Source: a bacterium (GTDB lineage Bacteria > Planctomycetota > UBA11346). From it: a stretch of 15,864 nt of DNA. Location: the NCBI GenBank assembly GCA_020049615.1, contig JAIFKN010000021.1, positions 1 to 15,864 of the forward strand, written 5' to 3'. The position numbers and the translations under genes are program-made. The notes below the pieces were generated by a model, which saw nothing but the letters and a program-made list of their open reading frames with translations, was not told where the DNA came from and did not search any database. How positions within the stretch are numbered: position 1 is the stretch's first letter; each line of letters opens with the position of its first letter. Of this stretch, positions 6,106 to 12,359 are shown piece after piece.

Positions 6106-6813
6106 GCCTGGGACCGACGAGCTCCAACTCGTCGGCGGGACGTTCCGACGAGCTGGAGCTCGTCGGTCCCAGAGCTCCATCATTCCCTCCAGCACCAGCC
6201 ACGGCCGGTGCTCCGCGTCGGCCAGATCCAGGGCCTCAGCCCCGCCGCCGGTGACGACGATGCGCTCGATGCGCGTCTCGAGTCGCAACCGGGCGAGGCA
6301 GGCCTCGACCATGCCGGCATGGCCGATGCCAGCGCCGGCGGCGATCGCGCCGCGGGTGTCGTGCTGCGCCGCCGGCGCGTCGCGGCCGAGCGGCTCGACC
6401 ACCGGCAGGGCCGGAGCGCGGTGGCTGAGCCCGGCGATCATGGCATGCACGCCGGGCAGGATGAGGCCGCCGGCGAACCGCCCGGTCGCATCCCAGGCCG
6501 TCAACGTGGTGGCGGTGCCAGCGTCGACCACGATCACCGCTGGGCCGGCGGCCAGGCCGGCGACCACGCGATCCGCGCCCATGCCGGCATATTGCCCGCG
6601 AGCGGGCAGCTGGATGTCGCGGCCGATCTCGACGAGCGGCCCGCTCCACGCCTGGCGCACCTGTGCGGCGGCAGCCGCCGCACCCGGCAGCAGGACCAGT
6701 CCATCAGCCGGTTGCGCCGCCAACCATGCGGCGACCTGATCCGGCGGCAGCCGCACGCGCTCGCTGCCGCGAGCCAGCTTGACCGCCGTATTGCCGCAAT
6801 CGGCGAGGATCAC
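6064..6813 (-). CDS. coaX: Type III pantothenate kinase
   Basis: This enzyme phosphorylates pantothenate, the first step of coenzyme A synthesis. The 249-residue product has the ASKHA-fold motifs of CoaX in order: DCGNT at 5-9 (phosphate-binding Asp5), GADR at 79-82, VVDAGTATT at 95-103, GGLILPG at 115-121, the TRGAIAAGAG region at 153-162 and VVTGGGA at 187-192. The start is GTG at 6813, overlapping the dut stop as GTGA, so the two genes are translationally coupled. The family normally ends shortly after the LVLEG motif (206-210). Here about 35 more residues follow, and 215-235 are encoded by the palindromic repeat at 6109-6171. The stop lies inside the opposite-strand ketoacyl-synthase-like gene. 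Confidence 0.92.
   Translation of the reverse strand: MILADCGNTAVKLARGSERVRLPPDQVAAWLAAQPADGLVLLPGAAAAAAQVRQAWSGPLVEIGRDIQLPARGQYAGMGADRVVAGLAAGPAVIVVDAGTATTLTAWDATGRFAGGLILPGVHAMIAGLSHRAPALPVVEPLGRDAPAAQHDTRGAIAAGAGIGHAGMVEACLARLRLETRIERIVVTGGGAEALDLADAEHRPWLVLEGMMELWDRRAPARRNVPPTSWSSSVPGSSQADDAGGTVVG
6109..6171. repeat. Nested palindromic repeat at the coaX / T6SS operon convergence
   Basis: A 27-nt left arm (6109-6135) and right arm (6145-6171) are reverse complements with one mismatch, around a 9-nt loop. Each arm is itself palindromic: the right arm has perfect 10-bp half-arms beginning CCGACGAGCT around a 2-bp centre, and the left arm has the same with one mismatch. It starts 3 bp after the ketoacyl-synthase-like stop, so it could end that transcript, although no T-run follows. 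The nesting resembles REP/BIME elements. It lies inside the coaX reading frame. Confidence 0.85.
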
Positions 6814-7256
6814 GCCTTGCCGGTGCTCCCGAAGCCGCCCTCGCCGCGCACGGTGCCGTCGAGATGCTCGACCGGCTGCCATTCCAGGCGCTCGACCTTG
6901 GCGAGGATCAACTGCGCGATGCGCATGCCGCGGGTGACGATCATCGGTTCCTGGCCGAGGTTCACCAGGCAGACCTTCAGTTCGCCGCGATAGTCGCTGT
7001 CGATCGTCCCGGGCGCGTTCATCACCGTCACGCCATGGTTGGCGGCCAGGCCGGAGCGCGGACGGACCTGCGCCTCGAAGCCGGCCGGGATGGCGAGCTT
7101 GAGGCCGGTGGGGATGAGGACGCGGCGTCCGACCGGCAACTCGACCGGGTCGGCGATGGCTGCGAGCAGGTCGATGCCGGCTGATCCGGCCGTAGCATAA
7201 GCGGGAAGGGGCAGGCCGCTGAAGTGCGGCAGGCGGACGACCTGGACTTGGGGCAT
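6810..7256 (-). CDS. dut: dUTP diphosphatase (dUTPase)
   Basis: The enzyme hydrolyses dUTP to dUMP and pyrophosphate, keeping uracil out of DNA and feeding thymidylate synthesis. The 148-residue product has all five motifs of the homotrimeric family in order: AGSAGIDL (23-30), PRSG (66-69), GTIDSDYRGE (83-92, catalytic Asp86), GMRIAQLIL (110-118) and RGEGGFGSTG (137-146). Length agrees with the bacterial norm of about 150. ATG 7256 is chosen because MPQVQVVRL begins where family members begin; an in-frame ATG at 7319 would add 21 residues of unrelated sequence. coaX follows with overlapping codons. The operon is divergent from the coiled-coil gene. Confidence 0.96.
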   Translation of the reverse strand: MPQVQVVRLPHFSGLPLPAYATAGSAGIDLLAAIADPVELPVGRRVLIPTGLKLAIPAGFEAQVRPRSGLAANHGVTVMNAPGTIDSDYRGELKVCLVNLGQEPMIVTRGMRIAQLILAKVERLEWQPVEHLDGTVRGEGGFGSTGKA

Positions 7257-7336
7257 GACGGCAATGTCCTGGCACCCGGCCGCCGGCAACCGACGATTCT
7301 GTGTCGCCAGGCTGACCATGCCTTCCCGCGCTGCCC

Positions 7337-7364
7337 TTGACCCCCTACGCCCCTGTCCTACAGA
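7337..7364 (+). promoter_or_regulatory. Candidate sigma-70-type promoter for the coiled-coil/mamK-like operon
   Basis: TTGACC (7337-7342, 5 of 6 to the -35 consensus) and TACAGA (7359-7364) are separated by 16 bp. Transcription would begin near 7371, some 23 bp before the GTG at 7394. This makes the in-frame TTG at 7337 more likely a -35 element than a start codon. The -10 match is weak. Confidence 0.4.
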
Positions 7365-7393
7365 GTTGGGCCAAGCGAGTACCGCGAAACCCT

Positions 7394-9346
7394 GTGGCTG
7401 ACCCTCTCGCACTCCAGACCGCCGACGGCGCCTCCCAGGTCAGCATCGCTGACCCCACCGGTGCCCCCATCACCGCCCCGTTGCTCGAAATCGGTCCGAC
7501 GCAGGCGGTCATCGACACCGCCGTCGAGTTCGAACCCAACGCCTATCTCGACCTGACCCTGCAGCTCAAGGGCCAGCCGCCACGCAAGTTCTTCGCCCAT
7601 GTCGTCGCCCGCGAAAGCGCCGGCGTCCGCATCCGCTGGATGCACCTCGACCCGGGCGAGGAGCAGAAGCTCAAGGGCCTGCTTGCAGCCTACGCCCGCA
7701 CCACCGGCCCCGGCCATGGCACGCGACGGGTGATCAAGCCCAAGAGCGAGACCTTCACCCCCTTCGGCGCCCAACCGGACGTGCAGATGCCGGAGGTGCC
7801 CGCCCCGCCGGCTCCGCCGCCGCACCAGAAGGGAACGCGACGGGTGATCCGGGCCGGAACCAAGCCGGCTCCTGCCGCGACCGAACCCGACGAGCACGAG
7901 CCGACCCCGGCCCAACCCGGCGAGGAGTCGAAGTCGTCGCCCGTGGTCATCGCCTCGACCGACAAGTTCGAGCAGTTGCGCCACATCGAGGAGGTCAAGC
8001 CCGCCCCGCAGGTTGACGCGATGGCGCCGGTCGCGGCCCAGCCGACGCCTGGTCCCTCGCCCATCCTCGGCGCCGTGCCGGTGGGCAGCGAGCAGGTGCA
8101 GCCAGCCAGCGGTGGCAGCAGCCGCATCAAGTCCATCGGCAAAGACGGCCGCATGGACGTCGGGGCGGCGATCCGCTCCAAGGCCAAGACCGTCCGCGCC
8201 TCCGAGCTTGCAGCACGTCACGACAACGTGCGCGTGCTCAACATGGCGACGATCAAGCAGCTCATCCAGGAGGCGGTGAGCGAAGCGGCGGCGCACCTCA
8301 CCCAGGCCCTGGGCGAGGCGGAACGCAAGCGCCTGCTGGAGGAGGCCGAGGACGGCTTCAAGGAGCGCCTCAAGGCCTTCGAGCTCGACAAGCGGGACGC
8401 CGAGGAGAAGGCCCGCCTCCTGCAGAAGGACCTCTCTGCAGCCAAGGAACTGCTCGAGCAGGAGCGCAAGCGCTCGATCGCCGCCGACCAGTTCACCGTG
8501 TCGGAGGCGGGCCTGGCCGACCTCGACCTGCGCATGATGAAGATCATCGAGCGCTCGGTGTCGCGCGGCGAGGCCGGGCCCGACCTCGAACTCAAGCTGC
8601 GCGAGATGATCGCCGGCATCCTCAACTCCGAGCGCGAGAAGCTCAAGGAGAAGGAGCTGGCGGCGCACAACGAGAAGATCGCGCTGCTGGAGAAGAAGGT
8701 CGCCCGCCTGGCGCACAGCCTCGACTCGACCGAGAAGGAGCGCGACGAGGCGCGCCAGATCGCCGACCTCATGGCCCGCGACGGCCTGAGCTACACCGAG
8801 GTCAAGAACAAGTACAAGATCGGCCTCGACGGCGACGACCCCAACCGCGAGCGCAAGCTGGCGCTGATGCGCGAACTGGTCGAGCAGAACCGCGAACTAC
8901 GCAAGGCCCTTGGCATCAAGACGCGCGACCCGGAAGAGGTCGCCCGCGAGCAGGCCGAGGAGGACAAGAAGAAGAAGGCGGAGGCCGACGCGGCGAAGCG
9001 CGAGGCGCTCGGCCTTGATGAGCCCAAGCCGGTCGCCCCCCCTGCCTCGCCTGTTGCGATGCCAGAGCCCGAGCCGGTACCGGCTGCAGAATCCGAGGTC
9101 GCTGCCGAACCGGAAGCCGGCGCCGAGCCGGCGATCAATCCCGACGACGAGGTCTGGGAGCCGCCGCCCGTCGCCGCCAAGACCACCGCCGAGGACGACC
9201 GGGGGGTCAAGATCCTGCGCGACTTCAAGAAGACCGAGCCGCCTCCGCTCCAGATCGTCGACCGGCCCGGCGAGAACGACGAGGTCCTGGTCGACCCCGA
9301 TGACCAGCCCTGGGACGCCTCCCAGGACAAGGCTCCCGGCACCTGA
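7394..9346 (+). CDS. PilZ-like domain protein with long central coiled coil, partner of the MamK-like actin
   Basis: The frame gives 650 residues from GTG 7394; an in-frame TTG at 7337 would add 19. Residues about 5-105 look like a PilZ-type beta-barrel (VSIADPTGAPI, then KFFAHVVARESAGVRIRWMHLDPGEEQKLKGLL). The usual c-di-GMP-binding RxxxR and DxSxxG motifs are not apparent, so binding is doubtful. A disordered Pro/Glu-rich stretch follows, with two GTRRVI motifs (near nt 7722 and 7832). Near 250-290 is a basic segment ending NVRVLNMATIKQLIQEAV. Residues about 292-455 are an extended Lys/Glu-rich coiled coil, then SYTEVKNKYKIGLDGDDPNRERKLALM. The tail is acidic and Pro-rich. There is no membrane segment. 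It precedes the actin-like gene by 90 bp on the same strand, so a role as filament adaptor or scaffold is inferred. I do not recognise a named family for the whole protein. Confidence 0.75.
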   Translation: MADPLALQTADGASQVSIADPTGAPITAPLLEIGPTQAVIDTAVEFEPNAYLDLTLQLKGQPPRKFFAHVVARESAGVRIRWMHLDPGEEQKLKGLLAAYARTTGPGHGTRRVIKPKSETFTPFGAQPDVQMPEVPAPPAPPPHQKGTRRVIRAGTKPAPAATEPDEHEPTPAQPGEESKSSPVVIASTDKFEQLRHIEEVKPAPQVDAMAPVAAQPTPGPSPILGAVPVGSEQVQPASGGSSRIKSIGKDGRMDVGAAIRSKAKTVRASELAARHDNVRVLNMATIKQLIQEAVSEAAAHLTQALGEAERKRLLEEAEDGFKERLKAFELDKRDAEEKARLLQKDLSAAKELLEQERKRSIAADQFTVSEAGLADLDLRMMKIIERSVSRGEAGPDLELKLREMIAGILNSEREKLKEKELAAHNEKIALLEKKVARLAHSLDSTEKERDEARQIADLMARDGLSYTEVKNKYKIGLDGDDPNRERKLALMRELVEQNRELRKALGIKTRDPEEVAREQAEEDKKKKAEADAAKREALGLDEPKPVAPPASPVAMPEPEPVPAAESEVAAEPEAGAEPAINPDDEVWEPPPVAAKTTAEDDRGVKILRDFKKTEPPPLQIVDRPGENDEVLVDPDDQPWDASQDKAPGT

Positions 9347-9365
9347 CCCGCATCACTCACCTCCC

Positions 9366-9384
9366 GCCGGGCATCCCGCCCGGC
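9366..9384 (+). other. Intercistronic hairpin upstream of the mamK-like gene
   Basis: GCCGGGC (9366-9372) and GCCCGGC (9378-9384) form a perfect 7-bp stem with a 5-nt loop in the gap between the coiled-coil gene and the mamK-like gene. There is no following T-run, so it is more likely an mRNA processing or stability element, or a weak attenuator, than a full terminator. Confidence 0.4.
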
Positions 9385-9436
9385 ATCCACCCGAACCCAT
9401 CCCCGCGCCTACACCAAGCCCCTGAAGGAACCCAGC

Positions 9437-10483
9437 ATGTCCGACATCGTCTATCTCGGCATCGACCTCGGCACCAGCCGCACCTCGATCACGACCTCCA
9501 CCGGCGTCCGCGAGACCGTCTGGTCCTACGTCGGCTACCCCAAGGACCACGTCGCCAAGAAGAAGTTCGGCGGCCGTGACATCATCTACGGCAAGGAGGC
9601 CCTCGAAGGCCGCCTCGCCCTCGACCTCTACCGCCCGATGGCCGGCTCGTCGGTCAAGCACAAGGGCGCCCAGGACGACGGCAAGCGCAAGAAGGCGATC
9701 AAGGACCTGCTCGAGTACGTCGTCGGCATGGCCAAGCTACCCAAGGGCGCCACCGTCTACGGCATGATCGGCGCCCCGGCCGAGGCCAGCGTCGAAGGCA
9801 AGGCCACCATCCTCGAGGCCGCCAAGGACTGCATCGACTCGGTGATCATCTGCTCGGAGCCGTACGCCGTGGCCTACGGCCTCGACCACATCGACAACAC
9901 CCTGGTCATCGACATCGGCGCCGGCACCACCGACCTCTGCCGTCTGCACGGCACCATGCCCAAGCCCGAGGACCAGCGCACCCACGAGATCGCCGGTGAC
10001 GCGATCGACCAGGAGCTGGCCCGCCTGGTCAAGGAGAAGTACCCCGAGGCGCAGTTCTCGATCAACATGATCCGCGGCTTCAAGGAGAAGTTCAGCTCGG
10101 TCTCGACCAACATGGACCGCGCCGTCGTCGAGATGCCGGTGGCCGGCAAGCCGCAGAAGTTCGATGTCACCGAACTGATCTACAAGGCCTGCTACACCCT
10201 GGTGCCCCCGACGGTCGCCGCCCTGCAGGATCTGATCTCGACCTATGACCCGGAATTCCAGGTCCAGATGCGCAACAACATCCTGCTCGGCGGTGGTGGC
10301 TGCGTGATCAAGGGTCTCGGCGTCGCCATCGAGAAGGCGCTCGAAGAGTACGGCGGCGGTCACGTCACCACCGTCGAAGAGCCGCAGTACGCCGGCTCGA
10401 ACGGTGCGCTCAAGTTCGCCCTCGACATGCCCGCCGAATTCTGGAAGGAGTTCAAGAGCGGCCGCCAGGAAGCCAAGGCCTGA
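9437..10483 (+). CDS. MamK-family actin-like ATPase
   Basis: This 348-residue protein has the actin-fold nucleotide site: phosphate-1 loop GIDLGTS (8-14), phosphate-2 loop IDIGAGTTDL (158-167, Asp159) and the adenosine motif LLGGGGCVIKGL near 284-295. Beyond generic actin motifs it shares features with MamK of magnetotactic bacteria: VGYPKD, an RLALDLYRPM segment, GTMPKPEDQ, VAGKPQKFDVTE and the closing GALKFALDMPAEFW. Glu141 and Asp159 keep the spacing of the MamK residues Glu143 and Asp161 linked to ATPase activity. MamK forms filaments that position magnetosomes; here no other mam gene is present, so the cargo is unknown. A GAAGGA sequence lies 8 bp before the ATG. A strong terminator follows, and the upstream coiled-coil gene is the probable functional partner. 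Confidence 0.88.
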   Translation: MSDIVYLGIDLGTSRTSITTSTGVRETVWSYVGYPKDHVAKKKFGGRDIIYGKEALEGRLALDLYRPMAGSSVKHKGAQDDGKRKKAIKDLLEYVVGMAKLPKGATVYGMIGAPAEASVEGKATILEAAKDCIDSVIICSEPYAVAYGLDHIDNTLVIDIGAGTTDLCRLHGTMPKPEDQRTHEIAGDAIDQELARLVKEKYPEAQFSINMIRGFKEKFSSVSTNMDRAVVEMPVAGKPQKFDVTELIYKACYTLVPPTVAALQDLISTYDPEFQVQMRNNILLGGGGCVIKGLGVAIEKALEEYGGGHVTTVEEPQYAGSNGALKFALDMPAEFWKEFKSGRQEAKA

Positions 10484-10508
10484 ACGACCGACGCTCCTAC
10501 TGATGAGC

Positions 10509-10543
10509 AGCACCCGGCGGGATCCCCGCCGGGTGCTTCGTTT
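10509..10543 (+). terminator. Strong hairpin terminator after the mamK-like gene
   Basis: AGCACCCGGCGGG (10509-10521) pairs perfectly with CCCGCCGGGTGCT (10525-10537) as a 13-bp stem with a 3-nt loop, followed by a short T-rich stretch (TCGTTT). It lies 26 bp after the mamK-like stop and 14 bp before the end of the convergent maf gene, so it may serve both directions. Confidence 0.8.
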
Positions 10544-10556
10544 GCATGTCACCGGC

Positions 10557-11135
10557 TCAGGGGACGGCAAATCCCAGGTTGCCAAGCACTCCTGCCGTCC
10601 AGATCAGCGGCAACCCGGTGATAGCGGTGTGGTCGGCGCAGGCGATGGCGCTGAACAGGCCGATGCCGCGACATTCGAGCTTGTAGGCCCCGGCGCAATC
10701 AAGGGGCCGGTCGGCGGCGACATAGCGGGCGATCGCCTCGGACGGCAGCGGCCGCATGGTGAGATGGGCCAGATCGGTGAGGCGCTCGACACCAGCCGGA
10801 TGGATGATGCATACCGCCGTGACCAGTTCGTGCGTCCGTCCGGCGAGGCGGGCCAGCTGCGCCGCGGCGGCCTCGGGCGTGCCTGGCTTGCCCAGCACCA
10901 CGCCGTCGAGGTGCGCCAGTTGATCGCTGCCGATGACCACCGCCTCGGGGTGCCGCTCCGCCACCGCCCGGGCCTTGCGCTCGGCGAGGATCTCCGCCAC
11001 CTGGCGGGGTCCCAGGCTGGGGTCGGTCTTGACCGCGTCCTCATCGACGCCAGGCGCCTGGCAGATGAAAGACGGCCCGAGCCGCGCGAGCAGCTCCTGC
11101 CGATATCTCGATGTGGATGCCAGGATCAGCTGCAT
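10557..11135 (-). CDS. yceF: Maf family nucleotide pyrophosphatase, YceF type (7-methyl-GTP pyrophosphatase)
   Basis: The 192-residue product carries the Maf signature LILASTSRYRQELL (3-16), the PGVDED motif (28-33) and IGSDQ (68-72), then LGKPGTPE and the C-terminal DCAGAYKLECRGIGLF and TAITGLPL motifs. The SDQ form, rather than ADT, together with GAYK.E..GI.LF, places it with E. coli YceF, which hydrolyses 7-methyl-GTP, rather than with the dTTP/UTP-specific YhdE branch. These enzymes remove modified nucleotides. ATG 11135 gives the family-typical N-terminus; the frame stays open upstream through a hairpin repeat that is unlikely to be coding. It stands alone on this strand, facing the mamK-like operon across the terminator and diverging from folE2. 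Confidence 0.9.
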   Translation of the reverse strand: MQLILASTSRYRQELLARLGPSFICQAPGVDEDAVKTDPSLGPRQVAEILAERKARAVAERHPEAVVIGSDQLAHLDGVVLGKPGTPEAAAAQLARLAGRTHELVTAVCIIHPAGVERLTDLAHLTMRPLPSEAIARYVAADRPLDCAGAYKLECRGIGLFSAIACADHTAITGLPLIWTAGVLGNLGFAVP

Positions 11136-11180
11136 GCGCCGGATGCTGCCAGGCAGCTTGGAAACGCAAAAGCAACTGCT

Positions 11181-11295
11181 CAGGGGCTCCGCCCCTGCGG
11201 CCCTTCGGGCCTGTCCCCGCTGCCTCTGTCGCAGCTCGGTTTCGTTCCGAAACCGCGGGCGGGGCGGCAGCCCCATCGCTGCGCGATGGGACCCC
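11181..11295 (+). repeat. Multi-hairpin element (copy A) upstream of folE2
   Basis: Four perfect stems with 3-nt loops occur in tandem: CAGGGGC/GCCCCTG (11181-11197), GGCCC/GGGCC (11199-11211), CGGTTTCG/CGAAACCG (11237-11255) and CCCATCGC/GCGATGGG (11272-11290, followed by ACCCC). A fifth, GCTGC/GCAGC (11219-11235), has a 7-nt loop. Stem order and several exact sequences recur in copy B at the window's right end. It lies in the 242-bp gap between divergent maf and folE2, oriented towards folE2. It could be a mobile palindromic repeat or a structured leader. Confidence 0.85.
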
Positions 11296-11377
11296 ACCTG
11301 AGTTGTTACGCGCAATATACCGATTAAGGTTTCCCCTCCCCGGCTTGAGCCCTCCACCCTCCTCCGATGATGCCGAC

Positions 11378-12340
11378 ATGAGCTTCAGCGACCGCTCGCC
11401 AGCCCGGACCGCCAAGCGCGGAGCGATGCCCGACATCGCGCACGAGTCGCCCACCCAGATGACCGGGACGCTCGACAAGGTCGGCATGTCCGACATCGAG
11501 GTGCCGGTCCGCCTGCGCGACGACAACGGTCAGGTCATGATGGTACCGGCGAAGGCCGACGCCTACGTCTCACTCGACGATGCCAAGGCCAAGGGCATCC
11601 ACATGTCGCGCCTGTTCCTCTCGCTGCAGGCGATCCTCGGCGAGGAGGAGCTCAACCTCCTGGTCGTGCGGCAGATCCTCGCCGCCTTCATCGGCTCGCA
11701 TGCCACCATCAGCCGGAGCGCCGCGGTGCGGCTGTCGTTCGACCTGCTGGTGCGGCGCAAGGCCCTGATCTCGGCCAACCAGAGCTGGCGCACCTACCCC
11801 GTGTTCGTCGCGGGCGAGATCCGTGACGGCAAGGCCCACTTCCGCCTCGGCGCGCAGGTCGCCTACAGCAGCACCTGCCCGTGCTCGGCCGCACTCGCAC
11901 GACAGCTCATCCAGGAGCGATTCAAGGCGGATTTCGATGGCCGCGCCGCCGTCCCCACTGACGAGGTCGCGGAGTGGATCCTCAAGGACACCTCGATCTG
12001 CGCCACGCCGCATAGCCAGCGCAGCTATGCCACGCTGGAAGTCGAGGTCACCGATCCGGCCCACGCCCCGACCCTGGTCGAGCTGATCGATCTGGTCGAA
12101 CAGGCCCTGCAGACCCCGGTGCAGGCTGCGGTGAAACGCGAGGACGAGCAGGAGTTCGCCCGTCTGAACGGGCTCAACCTGATGTTCTGCGAGGACGCCG
12201 GCCGACGGCTGAAGGCCGCCCTCGACGGCGACCGCCGCCTGCGCGACTGGAAGGTCGAGGCCCGCCACGTCGAGTCGCTCCACCCGCACGATGCGGTCAG
12301 CGCCGTCGCCAAGGGCATCCCCGGCGGCATGCGGGTCTAG
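11378..12340 (+). CDS. folE2: GTP cyclohydrolase FolE2 (type IB)
   Basis: The enzyme converts GTP to 7,8-dihydroneopterin triphosphate, entering folate or queuosine-type pathways. The 320-residue product shows FolE2 features: DKVGMSDIEVPVRL (33-46), GIHMSRLF (73-80), AYSSTCPCS (162-170, with the catalytic-region Cys167 and Cys169), ICATPHSQRSYA (207-218) and the C-terminal LHPHDAVSAVAKGIPGG. Length fits the family (about 260-320). FolE2 is the alternative to zinc-dependent FolE and is zinc-repressed in some bacteria, but I see no clear Zur palindrome upstream. ATG 11378 gives a 17-residue leader before MPDIAHESPTQ; ATG 11426 is the alternative. The AraC-type gene starts 19 bp after the stop, suggesting co-transcription. 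Confidence 0.93.
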   Translation: MSFSDRSPARTAKRGAMPDIAHESPTQMTGTLDKVGMSDIEVPVRLRDDNGQVMMVPAKADAYVSLDDAKAKGIHMSRLFLSLQAILGEEELNLLVVRQILAAFIGSHATISRSAAVRLSFDLLVRRKALISANQSWRTYPVFVAGEIRDGKAHFRLGAQVAYSSTCPCSAALARQLIQERFKADFDGRAAVPTDEVAEWILKDTSICATPHSQRSYATLEVEVTDPAHAPTLVELIDLVEQALQTPVQAAVKREDEQEFARLNGLNLMFCEDAGRRLKAALDGDRRLRDWKVEARHVESLHPHDAVSAVAKGIPGGMRV

Positions 12341-12359
12341 GAGTGCCGCCCCGCGGGGT

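Noticed and set aside
6109..6171. Calling the nested palindrome a Rho-independent terminator for the T6SS operon.
   Set aside because: The stem is strong, but no T-run follows on either strand and the element is nested and palindromic, more like a REP-type repeat. A terminator function remains possible.
7337..7393. TTG at 7337 as start of the coiled-coil gene (19 extra residues).
   Set aside because: The TTG lies in a TTGACC hexamer with a -10-like sequence 16 bp downstream, and the extra residues do not belong to the PilZ-like domain. GTG 7394 is preferred, though not proved.
11291..11377. Possible Zur operator or sigma-70 promoter in front of folE2 (AT-richer stretch around 11301-11332).
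   Set aside because: No convincing palindrome matching Zur boxes was found, and the promoter-like hexamers match poorly.
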